DNA from: Burkholderia catarinensis
GTDB lineage: Bacteria; Pseudomonadota; Gammaproteobacteria; Burkholderiales; Burkholderiaceae
DNA length: 64,000 nt
NCBI RefSeq assembly: GCF_001883705.2
Contig: NZ_MDEQ02000016.1
Coordinates: 1-64,000 of the forward strand
Direction of reading: 5' to 3'
The notes below the pieces were generated by a model, which worked only from the letters and a program-made list of their open reading frames with translations, had not been told where the DNA came from and did not search any database. The first letter of the stretch is position 1; every line of letters begins with the position of its first letter. Positions 44,443 through 53,573 of this stretch are shown piece by piece. The translations under genes and the position numbers were made by a program.

Positions 44443-45108
44443 TTAATAGGCATAGCGCCTGAGCATCCTGGACTCCACTACGCCGACCAGGCGGGTCAGC
44501 GGAAAGGCGACGAGGAAATAGATGACGGCGACCGTGGTGAGGAACTCGACGGGCCGCGCGGTGCTGTTCGACACGTTCTGCCCGACGAACATCAGGTCGG
44601 CGACGCCCACCGACGAAATGAGCGCGCTTTCCTTGAACAGGCTCACGACGTTCGACAGCAGCGGCGGAATCGCGCGCAGCAGCGCCTGCGGAAAGATCAC
44701 GTAGACGATCTTCACGTGCGGCGACAGGCTGAGCGCGATGCACGCGTCGTGCTGTTCGCCGGCGATCGATTTCAGCGAACCGCGAAACGTCTCGCTCGTG
44801 ATCGCGGCCATGTACAGCGTCAGCGAGATCAGCACCGACAGGTACGGCGGAATCGGCAGCCGCAGCACGACCGGGAAGCAGAAGAACACCCAGAAAAGCT
44901 GGATCAGCAGCGGCGTGCCGCGGAAGAATTCGACGAAGGCCACGATCGGCCCGCGCTGCCAGCGCGACGGCGACATCCGCAGCAGGCTCAGCACGAAACC
45001 GAGCAGGCTGCCGACGATCGCGCACGTGACGGTGAAGGCGAGCGTCAGCCCGAGGCCTTTCGCGAGCACGAGCCAGTACGGCCAGACGACGGAAAAATCG
45101 AGATTCAC
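44443..45108 (-). CDS. Polar amino acid ABC transporter permease (second)
   Basis: The 221-residue HisM/GlnP-type permease has about five membrane helices and the EAA loop (ACIALSLSPHVKIVYVIFPQALLRAIPPL) that contacts the ATPase. It pairs with the neighbouring permease of 223 residues to form the membrane channel. It starts 10 bases after that gene ends and is followed by the deaminase gene, placing the importer and enzymes in one operon. Hydroxyproline is the expected cargo. Confidence 0.9.
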   Translation of the reverse strand: MNLDFSVVWPYWLVLAKGLGLTLAFTVTCAIVGSLLGFVLSLLRMSPSRWQRGPIVAFVEFFRGTPLLIQLFWVFFCFPVVLRLPIPPYLSVLISLTLYMAAITSETFRGSLKSIAGEQHDACIALSLSPHVKIVYVIFPQALLRAIPPLLSNVVSLFKESALISSVGVADLMFVGQNVSNSTARPVEFLTTVAVIYFLVAFPLTRLVGVVESRMLRRYAY

Positions 45109-45118
45109 GACGGGCTCC

Positions 45119-45790
45119 TCAGCGCTGGACGGCGACGTCCTGGCGGCGCTCGATGACGTGGACGAGTTTCGCGATCGGCAGCGACAGCGCGAAATACACG
45201 AGCGCGACCACCGAGTACGTTTCGAGCGGCCGGTAGGCTTCGGTCGCGATGCTCTTCGCGACGTACATCAGGTCGGCCACCGCGACGATCGCGACCAGCG
45301 CGCTTTGCTGCAGGCTGCCGATGCCGTTGGTCAGCAGCACCGGCATCGCGCCGCGCAGCGCCTGCGGCAGCACGACGAAGATCGTGCGTTGCCACGGCCG
45401 CAGGCCCAGCGCCACCGCGGCATCGAGATGTTCCTTCGGCACCGCCTGCACGCCGGCGCGATACGCCTCCGCATTGAACGCGGTCAGGTTCAGGCCAAGG
45501 GCGAGCACGCCCATCGCGATCGGGTCGATGAACACGTCGACCATCATCGGGATGCAGTAGAAGAACCAGATGATCTGCAGCAGCGCCGGCGTGCAGCGGA
45601 AGAATTCGATGAAGAGCCGGGCGGGCCAGCGCACGAGCGCCCAGCGGCTCATCGCGAGCAGGCAAAGCACGAAGCCGAGCACGAGGCCCATCGCGTTCGC
45701 GGCCACGGCGAGCACGACGGTGACCTTCAGGCCGTCGAGCAGCGCGCCGAGGCTGCCCGCGAGGAAGCTGAAATCGAAGTGGTAGTTCAT
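45119..45790 (-). CDS. Polar amino acid ABC transporter permease (first)
   Basis: The 223-residue HisQ/GlnP-type permease has about five membrane helices and an EAA-loop variant (AAVALGLRPWQRTIFVVLPQALRGAMPVL). With the second permease it forms a heterodimeric channel. Its ATG at 45790 lies 10 bases after the ATPase stop, so the two are translated together. The cargo is inferred to be hydroxyproline from the operon's enzymes. Confidence 0.9.
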   Translation of the reverse strand: MNYHFDFSFLAGSLGALLDGLKVTVVLAVAANAMGLVLGFVLCLLAMSRWALVRWPARLFIEFFRCTPALLQIIWFFYCIPMMVDVFIDPIAMGVLALGLNLTAFNAEAYRAGVQAVPKEHLDAAVALGLRPWQRTIFVVLPQALRGAMPVLLTNGIGSLQQSALVAIVAVADLMYVAKSIATEAYRPLETYSVVALVYFALSLPIAKLVHVIERRQDVAVQR

Positions 45791-45800
45791 GGCTTCGGCC

Positions 45801-46640
45801 TCAGTCGAGATGCAGGACTTTCTCGAGGAATTCCCGCGTGCGCGCTTCCTTCGGACACCTGAAGATCTGGTCCGGCGCACCTTCCTCGACGATCTTCCCG
45901 TTCGCGCAGAACACGACGCGCGTGGCGATGTCGCGTGCGAAGTGCATGTCGTGCGTGACGATGATCATCGCCATCTTCTGTTCGGCGAGCTGCAGCATCA
46001 CGTTCTGTACCTCGACGACCATTTCCGGATCGAGCGCGGACGTCACTTCGTCGAACAGCATCAGCTTCGGTTCGAGCATCAGCGCGCGCGCGATCGCCAC
46101 GCGCTGCTTCTGGCCGCCGGAGAGCTGGCTCGGATACGCATGCAGCTTGCTTTCCAGCCCGAGGCGCGCGAGATACGTGCGCGCACGCTCGGTGGCCTCC
46201 GCTTTCGACAGCCCGCCGACCCTGACGGGCGCGAGAATCAGGTTGCCGAGCACCGACAGGTGCGGAAACAGCGTGTAGTGCTGGAACACCATGCCGACCT
46301 GCTTCTGCAGCTTCGCGTCGATGCGCCGGCCGCCGCGCGCGTCGCCGCCGCGGATATACGACGCGCCCTGGAACGCGATCTCGCCGCGCTGGATGCCTTC
46401 CAGCCCCATCATCACGCGCAGCAGCGAACTCTTGCCGCTGCCGCTCGGGCCGATGATGACGAGCCGGTCGTCGGCGCGCATGTCGAGGCTCATGCCGTCC
46501 ATGACGACGAGGTTCGGGCCGTACGCCTTGTGCACGTCGCGCAGGCGCACGAAATCGCCGGCCGGCGCGGACGCGGCGAAGCGCGTGGTCGAAAGGGGAT
46601 GCAGGGTCGACCTGGCGGCCGTCGTGTGAGGCGAGAACAT
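45801..46640 (-). CDS. Polar amino acid ABC transporter ATPase
   Basis: The 279-residue ATPase has Walker A (GPSGSGKSS near residue 64), the Q-loop (VFQHYTLFP), the LSGGQKQR signature, Walker B (KLMLFDEVTSALD) and the H-loop (IIVTHD). An unusual ~25-residue N-terminal extension (FSPHTTAARSTLHP) precedes the ABC domain. The length is otherwise normal for the GlnQ/HisP class. It is followed closely by two permease genes and preceded by the binding protein. Confidence 0.93.
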   Translation of the reverse strand: MFSPHTTAARSTLHPLSTTRFAASAPAGDFVRLRDVHKAYGPNLVVMDGMSLDMRADDRLVIIGPSGSGKSSLLRVMMGLEGIQRGEIAFQGASYIRGGDARGGRRIDAKLQKQVGMVFQHYTLFPHLSVLGNLILAPVRVGGLSKAEATERARTYLARLGLESKLHAYPSQLSGGQKQRVAIARALMLEPKLMLFDEVTSALDPEMVVEVQNVMLQLAEQKMAMIIVTHDMHFARDIATRVVFCANGKIVEEGAPDQIFRCPKEARTREFLEKVLHLD

Positions 46641-46739
46641 GGCTTTCCCTCCAGTGGCGCCCGACGTCGGCGCGCAAGGTGCGAATCGGAAAATCGAAAC
46701 CCGTCGACGATCCGCCGGGCTCCTCTGCGCGGTCGGCGC

Positions 46740-47573
46740 TTACTTGCCGGGGGTGAGCATGGCTTGCACGGAAGTCTTGATCAGACGGTTCACCGCGCCG
46801 GATTTGACCTGCTGCACGAGATAGCCGTTGAGCACGTCGAGGTCGGCCTTCGGCGTGTCCTTGCGCAGGCCGAACGCCACTTCCTGCTGCGCGAGCGGCG
46901 GCGCCGGATTGAAGCTGGCCGCCCATTCCGGGTGCGCTTCCGTCAACAGCATGTTGGTGATGTTCGCGTCCGCGAGCAGGTCGGCGCGCTTTGAGATCAG
47001 CGACAGGCGCGTCTCGTCGTTGCCGGGCAGCCGCATGATCCGCGCCTGTTTCAGTTCGGCCGAAATCGCCTTGTCTTGCGACGTGCCGGACATCACGGCG
47101 ACCGTCACGTTCGGCTTGTCGATGTCGGCGATCGCGCGGAGGTTCTTCGGAACCTTCGGGTTGTTCTTGTTGTAGACGAACGAGACGTTGTAATCGGTCG
47201 CCGGCGCGGAGAAGGCGACGGCCTTCTCGCGCTCGGGCGTGTCGTTCAGCGCGAGCGACAGGTCCCATTTGTCCGATTGCAGGCCGGCCACGATGTTGTC
47301 CCAGCTCGTGTCGACGAATTCGACCTTGACCTTCAGCACGTTTTGCCCGAAATCGCGGCACAGGTCCGAGAAGAAGCCGCTGTAGGCGCCTGTCTTCGGG
47401 TCGCGCATCACGTACGGCGGCGCGACCGCGGCGCCGCAGCGCAGCACGCCTGCCTTCTTCACGGCGGCCCAGGCGTCGGGCCCGGCGGCGTGCGATGCGG
47501 TGGCGGCGAACAGCGATGCAGCCGCCACGGTGCATGCGGCGATTTGACGGGAAAAACGAGACAGTCGATTCAT
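46740..47573 (-). CDS. Periplasmic polar amino acid-binding protein
   Basis: The 277-residue cluster-3 binding protein has a signal peptide (cleavage near residue 29, ASHAAG). It has the SBP_bac_3 order GVLRCGAAVAPPYV, SGFFSDLCRDF, LNDTPEREKAVAFS and DANITNMLL. It would deliver hydroxyproline to the permease pair. It is the first gene behind a strong promoter at 47661-47690. A 99-bp gap to the ATPase gene may let it be made in excess, as is usual for binding proteins. Confidence 0.9.
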   Translation of the reverse strand: MNRLSRFSRQIAACTVAAASLFAATASHAAGPDAWAAVKKAGVLRCGAAVAPPYVMRDPKTGAYSGFFSDLCRDFGQNVLKVKVEFVDTSWDNIVAGLQSDKWDLSLALNDTPEREKAVAFSAPATDYNVSFVYNKNNPKVPKNLRAIADIDKPNVTVAVMSGTSQDKAISAELKQARIMRLPGNDETRLSLISKRADLLADANITNMLLTEAHPEWAASFNPAPPLAQQEVAFGLRKDTPKADLDVLNGYLVQQVKSGAVNRLIKTSVQAMLTPGK

Positions 47574-47620
47574 GGTGTCCTCACTTGATATGGGTAAACC
47601 CGCATGCCTGCCGTTGTTCC

Positions 47621-47660
47621 ACACAATGATGTGTGTTTTGTTGTGTGCAGCGTTGTGTGC
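47621..47660. promoter_or_regulatory. Candidate GntR operator overlapping the start site
   Basis: Two copies of TTGTGTGC start 12 bases apart (47641-47648 and 47653-47660) and abut the -10 element. Further on lies the inverted repeat ACACA and TGTGT (47621-47636). Tandem or inverted repeats over the transcription start site are what a repressor such as the operon's own GntR protein would bind. Confidence 0.5.
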
Positions 47661-47690
47661 ATATTAGAGGGGCAAAAATCTGCGTGTCAA
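47661..47690 (-). promoter_or_regulatory. Sigma70 promoter of the hydroxyproline operon
   Basis: Read leftward, -35 TTGACA (47690-47685), an 18-bp spacer and -10 TAATAT (47666-47661) form a near-consensus promoter. Transcription should start near 47654, giving a leader of about 80 bases before the binding-protein gene. So strong a promoter needs repression, which the adjoining repeats can provide. The interval 47691-47941 beyond it holds no gene that I can support. Confidence 0.75.
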
Positions 47691-47941
47691 CGAGAACTTG
47701 TCCTGTGGGGAGTCGGGTTTTCCCCGGGGCGAGCGCGACGGGGCGCGGCATCGGGCCATGGGCGGCGCCTGGGGGCGAGCGGGGAAAGGAAGTGCGACGC
47801 GGGGCTGGTGACGGCTACGCGTGGTCGGCGGGAGGAAAGGTCAGAGGGTTACAGCGGCCGGACGAACGGGGGCGCATGTGGCGCCGGGACAGGAAGGGCG
47901 GCGACGGGATGCCGTTCGTGAAGCGGTGCGATCCGCGCGTA

Positions 47942-50323
47942 TTACTGAAACAACTGCCCCTGCCCGGAGATCACGCGTTCGAAATCGTCGCGCAGGAACG
48001 GCAGGATCGCATCGGCGACGGGCTGGAGCTGGCGGCTCAGGTAGAACGCGTAGTCGATCGGCGAGCGCATCGTCTCGAGCGGCTCGGGGCCGGCTGTCGT
48101 CATCACGTAGCTGATCCAGCCGCCGCGCTGATACTGCAGCGGCCGGCCCTGCGCGTGGTTGAACTCGTCGGCGATCCGCGCCGCGCGCACGTGCGGCGGC
48201 ACGTTGCGCTCGTACTCGCGCAGCGGCCGCCGCACGCGCTTGCGGTAGACGAGCTGGTCGTCGAATTCGCCGGCCAGCGTGCGCCGCACGGTGTCGCGAA
48301 TGAAATCCTGGTACGGCTCGCGCATGAACACGCGCCGGTACAGCTCGCGCTGGAACTGCTGCGCGAGCGGCGTCCAGTCGGTGCGCACCGTTTCGAGCCC
48401 CTTGAAGACGAGGTCCTCGCCGCCGCCCGCCGCCGCCGCGAGGCCCGCGTAACGCTTCTTGCTGCCTTCCTCCGCGCCGCGCACGGTCGGCATCAGGAAC
48501 CGGCGGTAATGCCGCTCGTATTGCAGCTCCAGCGCACTCTCGAGCCCGAAGTGTTCGCGCAGGTGCGCCTGCCACCAGCGGTTCACGCGCTCGACGAGCG
48601 CGCGGCCCTTGGCGCCGGCTTCGTCGTCGTCGTGGGCGCGACCGAGCCACACGAACGTCGAATCGGTATCGCCGTAAATCACTTCGTATCCCTGAGCTTC
48701 GATCAGCTCGCGCGTGCGGTGCATGATTTCATGGCCGCGCATCGTGATCGACGACGCGAGACGCGGGTCGAAGAACCGGCAGCCTGTCGAGCCCAGCACG
48801 CCGTAGAACGAATTCATGATGATCTTCAGCGCCTGCGACAACGGCGCGTTGCGCTGCCGCTTCGCGTCGTCGCGGCCTTCCGACACGCGGCGCACGATGT
48901 CGGGCAGGCAGTGCGCGGTGCGCGAGAAGCGCGCGCCGAGAAAGCCGGGCACCGATGCGTCGTCGCCGGGGTTCGCGAGCCCTTCGATCAGCCCGACCGG
49001 ATCGATCAGGAACGTGCGGATGATCGACGGATAGAGGCTCTTGTAGTCGAACACGAGCACCGAGTCGTACAGCCCGGGCCGCGAATCCATCACGAAGCCG
49101 CCGGGGCTGTTCTGCCCCGTCACGTCGCCGAGGTTCGGCGCGACATAGCCGAGCCGGTGCATGCGCGGCAGGTACAGGTGCGTGAACGCCGCGACCGACC
49201 CGCCGGTGCGATCGGCCGCCAGGCCCGTGACGCTCGCGCGTTCGAGCGCGAATGACAGCAGGTCGGCCTTGTCGAAGATGCGCGTGACGAGTTCGCAGTC
49301 CTTCAGGTTGTAGCGCGCGAGCGCCGGCTTGTCGTGATCGAAGCGGCGCTGGATCTCGTCCATCCGCTGGTACGGATTGTCGATCGACTTGCCTTCGCCG
49401 AGCAGCGATTGCGACACGTATTCGAGGCTGAACGACGGGAACGTCCACGTCGCGGATTTCAGCATGTCGATGCCGTCGAGGATCAGCCGGCCGGCCGCGC
49501 CCGCGAAGAAGTGGTCGGGCTGCTGGCCGTGCGCGCGCCAGTCGAGCACGCTGCCGCCGCGCCCGAGCTTCAGCGGCACGCCGTATTGCTCCGCGTGCGC
49601 GTGCAGGATGCGCAGGTCGAACTGCACGAGGTTCCAGCCGATCACCGCATCGGGATCGTGTTCGTCGAACCAGTCGTTGAGCCGCGCGAGCATCGCGGGC
49701 CGGCTGTCGCAGTAGTCGAGGCGGAAGTCGACGGCGCCCGGGTCGCCGCTGTCGTCGCCGTTCGGCGGGCCGAGCATGTAGACCTGCCGTTGCCCGCAGC
49801 CTTCGAGCGCGATCGAATACAGCTCGCCGTGGACGCTGGTTTCGATGTCGAGCGACACGCAACGCAGCGCCGGGCGGTAGCCGGTCGCGGCTTTCAGCTC
49901 GCCGCCGGTCAGCGTGCCGTCGCTGCCGGGCTCGCCGCGAAACTGCACGCACGCCGTGATGAAGCGCTCCATTGCGTAGCGGTCGGGCGGCTGCACGTCG
50001 GCTTCGTAGACATCGACGCCGGCCGCCGCGAGGCGCTTCTGGAGCCCGGACAGGTGGCGGTAGCGCCGGCAATAGAGGCCGACGACCGGGCGCTGCCGGA
50101 AGTCGCGCAGCGCGAGCGGGCGCAGTTCGGCGTCGCGCTCGCCGGCCAGCGTGCGTTCGGCGAGCGCCTGCTGTTCGGCCGGAATGAACGCGACGGCTTC
50201 CTGCGGGCGCAACCGCACGCGGCGCGGACCGTGTTCGGTTGCCAGCCAGAACTCGATCTCGATGCCGGTCGCGGTGTCCCGCCAGTGGCGGGTGAGGATG
50301 AAACCCTGCTCGAACTCCGTCAA
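47942..50323 (-). CDS. polB: DNA polymerase II
   Basis: The 793-residue family B polymerase has exonuclease motif I in LDIETS near residue 157 and the polymerase motifs DYKSLYPSIIRTF near 424 and YGDTDST near 549. Both activities look intact. Length agrees with bacterial Pol II (about 785). It works in restart of replication and in translesion or repair synthesis after damage; in many bacteria it is SOS-controlled, but no LexA box was seen. The start is a TTG at 50323, without a strong ribosome binding site. Confidence 0.95.
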   Translation of the reverse strand: MTEFEQGFILTRHWRDTATGIEIEFWLATEHGPRRVRLRPQEAVAFIPAEQQALAERTLAGERDAELRPLALRDFRQRPVVGLYCRRYRHLSGLQKRLAAAGVDVYEADVQPPDRYAMERFITACVQFRGEPGSDGTLTGGELKAATGYRPALRCVSLDIETSVHGELYSIALEGCGQRQVYMLGPPNGDDSGDPGAVDFRLDYCDSRPAMLARLNDWFDEHDPDAVIGWNLVQFDLRILHAHAEQYGVPLKLGRGGSVLDWRAHGQQPDHFFAGAAGRLILDGIDMLKSATWTFPSFSLEYVSQSLLGEGKSIDNPYQRMDEIQRRFDHDKPALARYNLKDCELVTRIFDKADLLSFALERASVTGLAADRTGGSVAAFTHLYLPRMHRLGYVAPNLGDVTGQNSPGGFVMDSRPGLYDSVLVFDYKSLYPSIIRTFLIDPVGLIEGLANPGDDASVPGFLGARFSRTAHCLPDIVRRVSEGRDDAKRQRNAPLSQALKIIMNSFYGVLGSTGCRFFDPRLASSITMRGHEIMHRTRELIEAQGYEVIYGDTDSTFVWLGRAHDDDEAGAKGRALVERVNRWWQAHLREHFGLESALELQYERHYRRFLMPTVRGAEEGSKKRYAGLAAAAGGGEDLVFKGLETVRTDWTPLAQQFQRELYRRVFMREPYQDFIRDTVRRTLAGEFDDQLVYRKRVRRPLREYERNVPPHVRAARIADEFNHAQGRPLQYQRGGWISYVMTTAGPEPLETMRSPIDYAFYLSRQLQPVADAILPFLRDDFERVISGQGQLFQ

Positions 50324-50754
50324 AACGCTTGCTCGTCGTGGATGCCCAGGCGGCGGATTTTAGCGCTTGCGCGGGGGATCCGCTCGCCAGGCCGTGCGCG
50401 AAGCGACGCGAGCGGCAGACCGGGTCGTCATGCGCGCTGGCGGGGCAGCGCCGCTTGCCGAGATCGATCACGAGCCGGGCCGGGATGGAGGACCTCGTCC
50501 TTCTGGCGGACGAGATCATTGCCGTTCGTCGGCAATGGGGAGACGTGTATCGGGCACCGGGTTGGATCAGATAACAGCCGCGGACTTCACGTCATATCGA
50601 TGATCGAAGGCGATCAATGGCGCGACTCGCCGCAATGAAGACGCCGATCCGCTTGCGGGGACGGGGAGGGCGGCCCGCTCGCACGATACGCTTGCGCGTC
50701 GGGTCCGTATGCGCCGCGCGTGGCTGCCGGCGCAGCAGGAGCGGGTCGTCCTGT
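50324..50754. other. 431-bp region without a supported gene
   Basis: This lies between the polymerase gene start and the small gene at 50755-50970. Open frames here have no ribosome binding site and skewed composition. The promoter for polB should be near its right of start, but I see no clear hexamers and no CTGT-N8-ACAG LexA box. Confidence 0.4.
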
Positions 50755-50970
50755 TCAACCAAACTGGGCGGTCAGCCATCGTTCGGCCCATTTTGTCGCG
50801 TATGCAACCGCGTCATCACGTGCATCGAAGCCGGCCAGGTCGCCGCTGGCGTGTACTTCCTCCTCGTCTCCATCCAGAAGGGTCGTGGTGATCCTCACAT
50901 GCGCGATGAACTCTCCGTCTGCCCTGCGAGGTGTCGGATCGATTTGGAACCGTGTCGAATTCAGGAACAT
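50755..50970 (-). CDS. Small conserved unknown protein (71 residues)
   Basis: I do not recognise a named family. The protein is acidic and strand-rich (MFLNSTRFQIDPTPR, HVRITTTLLDG) and ends in a helix, DDAVAYATKWAERWL, that would pack on a small alpha/beta fold. An AGGGAGGA lies eight bases before the ATG, strong support for translation. It stands alone. Function unknown. Confidence 0.65.
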   Translation of the reverse strand: MFLNSTRFQIDPTPRRADGEFIAHVRITTTLLDGDEEEVHASGDLAGFDARDDAVAYATKWAERWLTAQFG

Positions 50971-51669
50971 GGGTTCCTCCCTGTCGGGTTGCCGCGAGCC
51001 AGGCTGTCGCGGGAGCAGCGCAAGAAAGCGTCAGACATTTGGAAGTGCGATGAGCCGGCACGCTTCCTGACTGGATTCACGACCTGCCGTACCGTTTTCG
51101 CGGTGTGGCGCGCGACCGGATACGAACATCGGAAAATCATCCGTATCGACCTCGCGGCGAGGGTCACGCGCAGGCCGGCGAATGACGTGCCGCCGATGGG
51201 TGGAGGGGGAAGCCCGTTGCTCCGGAATGCCTTCGGAGCCACGCTCAAGAGGCGGGACAAGAGGGGAGCGTCGGCACCATTCACTGGTGCCCGGACGCTC
51301 GGTCACGGTGAGAGGCCCACCGCATCCAGGGGGTATGCCGAGCGGTGCGCCGGAATCGGTCACCGGTCATCCGACGGTTTGATCGTACGCCGTTCCATAC
51401 GGTTGTATAGCGAAATTTCGGGCGAACTCCCGCCGCCGGAACAGGCCTTGGTGTTTCAGCGAGGTGTGTGTCACGGTGGCAGCGCGTATAGTGGGGCTAG
51501 CCTTGTCGCCGGTTCCAGAAAGCAGTCCTCGCATTCAGGGACGACATCGTCCGGACGTCGGGCCGTGCAGGGGAGGCGATGCCCAAGGATGGCATCGCGA
51601 AGCGTCGTTGACTTTGAGGCAGGCAGTGCCAGGCTTGCACGAACCGGATCCGGAAGAAACCGCGCCGCC
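50971..51669. other. 699-bp region without a supported gene
   Basis: Several open frames exist but lack start signals and look like GC-rich shadows. A GCTCCG/CGGAGC hairpin lies near 51220-51240. A -10-like TATAGT at 51487-51492 before the gene at 51670 may be its promoter; the -35 is weak. It may contain decayed genes I cannot identify. Confidence 0.4.
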
Positions 51670-51954
51670 ATGAAAATCGATCTCAGCTCCATTCCCTGCT
51701 ACCTCGTCCTTCGTGCCGGCTGGCCACCCTATGTATTGAATGCGGACCGCCTGGTGCTCCGCCGCGAAGCGAGCCCGCTGTTGCGGGCGTTTGCGCGAAC
51801 GCGCGGAAGCTTCGCGCATGTCGATGACGTCGCTTGGAATGTCTTCTCCGCCGCCGAGGGTTTTTCGGTGGTCGAGCGTCGGGAGACCGGGTTCTTTGCG
51901 TTGATCAATGGAACCGAGACCGAGCATCAGTTGCGTTTGCTGGCAACCCTCTGA
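51670..51954 (+). CDS. Small unknown protein (94 residues)
   Basis: The frame is open upstream, but the product most likely starts at the ATG at 51670 (MKIDLSSIPCYLVLR). It looks like a compact alpha/beta domain with a C-terminal FFALINGTETEHQLRLL strand-helix end. The ribosome binding site (GGAAG) is rather far. A TATAGT box about 180 bases upstream could drive it. It precedes the cold-shock gene. I do not recognise the family. Confidence 0.5.
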   Translation: MKIDLSSIPCYLVLRAGWPPYVLNADRLVLRREASPLLRAFARTRGSFAHVDDVAWNVFSAAEGFSVVERRETGFFALINGTETEHQLRLLATL

Positions 51955-52058
51955 TGTGTCGCCGGGATGGCCATGGCCGACGAGCACCCATCCAGTCCGA
52001 TCGGCGATCAGCGGGGGCCGGACGACGGCCGCGCGCTCTGCCCCAGGGTCGAAAGCGC

Positions 52059-52087
52059 TTGACACACCTGGTGATGGCGCGTAGTGT
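52059..52087 (+). promoter_or_regulatory. Promoter of the cold-shock gene with long leader
   Basis: TTGACA (52059-52064), a 17-bp spacer and TAGTGT (52082-52087) give a good sigma70 promoter. Transcription would start near 52094, leaving a 5' untranslated leader of about 134 bases before the cold-shock ATG. Long structured leaders that respond to temperature are typical for cspA-type mRNAs. Confidence 0.65.
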
Positions 52088-52227
52088 CGGTGGGTGAAGT
52101 ATTCAAGAAGCGCGATTGCTGCTCATCATCGACCGCGGCCTGCGGTATTCGTTGTCCTCTCCCTCCTTGATTCTTTTCTCGCGCCCGATAGGCGCGCATA
52201 CGCTCTTCCATTTTCAGGAGATCTAAC

Positions 52228-52434
52228 ATGGATACCGGTACCGTCAAGTGGTTCAACGACAGCAAGGGCTTCGGCTTCATCACGCCCGATAGCGGCGGCG
52301 ACGATCTGTTCGCACACTTCTCCGAGATTCGCGGCGGCGACGGCTTCAAGACGCTCGCCGAAGGCCAGAAAGTCAGCTACGAGACAAAGAGCGGCCCCAA
52401 GGGCCTGCAGGCGTCGAACATTACCCCGCTGTAA
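52228..52434 (+). CDS. Cold-shock protein (CspA family)
   Basis: The 68-residue OB-fold protein has both RNA-binding motifs, KGFGFI near residue 13 and LFAHF near 27, and starts MDTGTVKWFND. It binds single-stranded RNA or DNA and melts mRNA structure. AGGAG lies nine bases before the ATG. Its promoter and long leader are readable. Whether it is cold-induced or constitutive cannot be told. Downstream small genes include ribosomal protein S21, also linked to translation. Confidence 0.95.
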   Translation: MDTGTVKWFNDSKGFGFITPDSGGDDLFAHFSEIRGGDGFKTLAEGQKVSYETKSGPKGLQASNITPL

Positions 52435-52685
52435 TCGCCCTGAGCCGTCAGCCTCGTTCGCGGAGCGGCACCTAACCGCCGCTCTTCGTGCGCGACCCAC
52501 GCTATCGCAGGCGCCACACGTCTCGATGCAGGCCCGACAGGGCCATCCGTTTCGCATCGGCACGTCGAACCTGCGTGCAGGCATCTGCCCCAACCCCCTT
52601 CGCAGCGCGTGTGTTCTACCGCGCGTGCGTGATCGGACGAGCCACGCTCATCGGATCGTGCAAGCGGTGCAGCAGGAGAACCCGC

Positions 52686-52841
52686 ATGACCCAAAGTCAG
52701 TCTCGCAGCAACAAGGCGCCGCCGCGTGCCAAGCAGGCGATGATGCTGCCCAGGCTCGGCACGGCATTGAACTGGGTGCCGCCCAAGCCGCTCTCTGTCA
52801 CGAAATCGCGTCCGAAAAAGGGCACGCCGGCTCCGCAATAG
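52686..52841 (+). CDS. Small basic protein (51 residues)
   Basis: The frame reads MTQSQSRSNKAPPRAKQAM and is rich in Lys, Arg, Pro and Ser, with a short hydrophobic centre (LPRLGTALNWV). An AGGAG lies eight bases before the ATG. It has no recognised family and its basic nature suggests nucleic-acid binding or disorder. Only the ribosome binding site supports it. Confidence 0.45.
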   Translation: MTQSQSRSNKAPPRAKQAMMLPRLGTALNWVPPKPLSVTKSRPKKGTPAPQ

Positions 52842-53247
52842 CAAGCGGAATCAGGCTGCATGACGAGGGGCGGCCTGCGGCCGCTTCGCCGGGAAAGCGA
52901 TCCGTGCGGCGCTGGCCGAATCGTGGTCGTCATCGTACGGACAACGCGACGGTGTCACCGCCCGATACTTCGCAACCCGGCATCGTGTGTCTGTCGGCAT
53001 CGTCGTGCGTTGCTGCGCGCGATCCGGAATAAGTTGGGCGCCCAACAAACGATGCGCGTATGATGGATTAATTCGGGCGGCCGTGGTACTTCGGTCGCTC
53101 GCCCCTCCATCTACCCGCTTGCTGCATCGCCCCTCCTCCGCGCTGCAACGTTGTCCCCTTCACCCCACCGGCCCGCCCCGCTACGGAGATACTGGCCGGC
53201 TGTGTTCGCCCATGCGATTCGTCGTGGCCGAACGCCAGGAGCTTGTC
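52842..53247. other. 406-bp region without a gene; holds a 14-bp palindrome
   Basis: No gene-like frame with a start signal was seen. A perfect palindrome, GTTGGGCGCCCAAC, occupies 53033-53046, followed by the AT-richer TATGATGGATTA. It may be the operator/promoter region of the small-gene cluster that starts at 53248. Confidence 0.4.
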
Positions 53248-53526
53248 ATGAGCATGCATGTCTACCGTGGATTCGAGATTTATCCACTGATTTACCCTCA
53301 CGTGCCGGCGCTGGATGGCAGCCCGCACAACTACGATGCCGGTTTCGACGCGGCAGTCAAGATTTGCCTTCGCGGCGATACGCTGACGCGCAGCCAGACT
53401 TTCAGGCTGCACGACAACTCTCCGTTTGGGAGCGCCGGCGACGCGCGTCGTGCTTCGCTGCGCTATGCGGAGAGCATGATCGACGACAATCGCGAAAAGC
53501 AGGGCTTCTTTTTCGGCGCGCTCTGA
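53248..53526 (+). CDS. Small conserved unknown protein (92 residues)
   Basis: The product starts MSMHVYRGFEIYPLIYPH and has a strand-rich N-half, an Asp/Ala/Arg middle and a helix SAGDARRASLRYAESMIDD. CAGGAG lies six to seven bases before the ATG. It begins a run of four closely spaced plus-strand genes that leads to ribosomal protein S21. Function unknown. Confidence 0.62.
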   Translation: MSMHVYRGFEIYPLIYPHVPALDGSPHNYDAGFDAAVKICLRGDTLTRSQTFRLHDNSPFGSAGDARRASLRYAESMIDDNREKQGFFFGAL

Positions 53527-53573
53527 CGTGATGCGTCAAGGCAACGCAATGTCTTGGTAATTCGGAGGACAAA

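Noticed and set aside
51464..51673. 69-codon frame upstream of the small gene at 51670
   Set aside because: No ribosome binding site, unusual start position within the putative promoter, and no recognisable fold.
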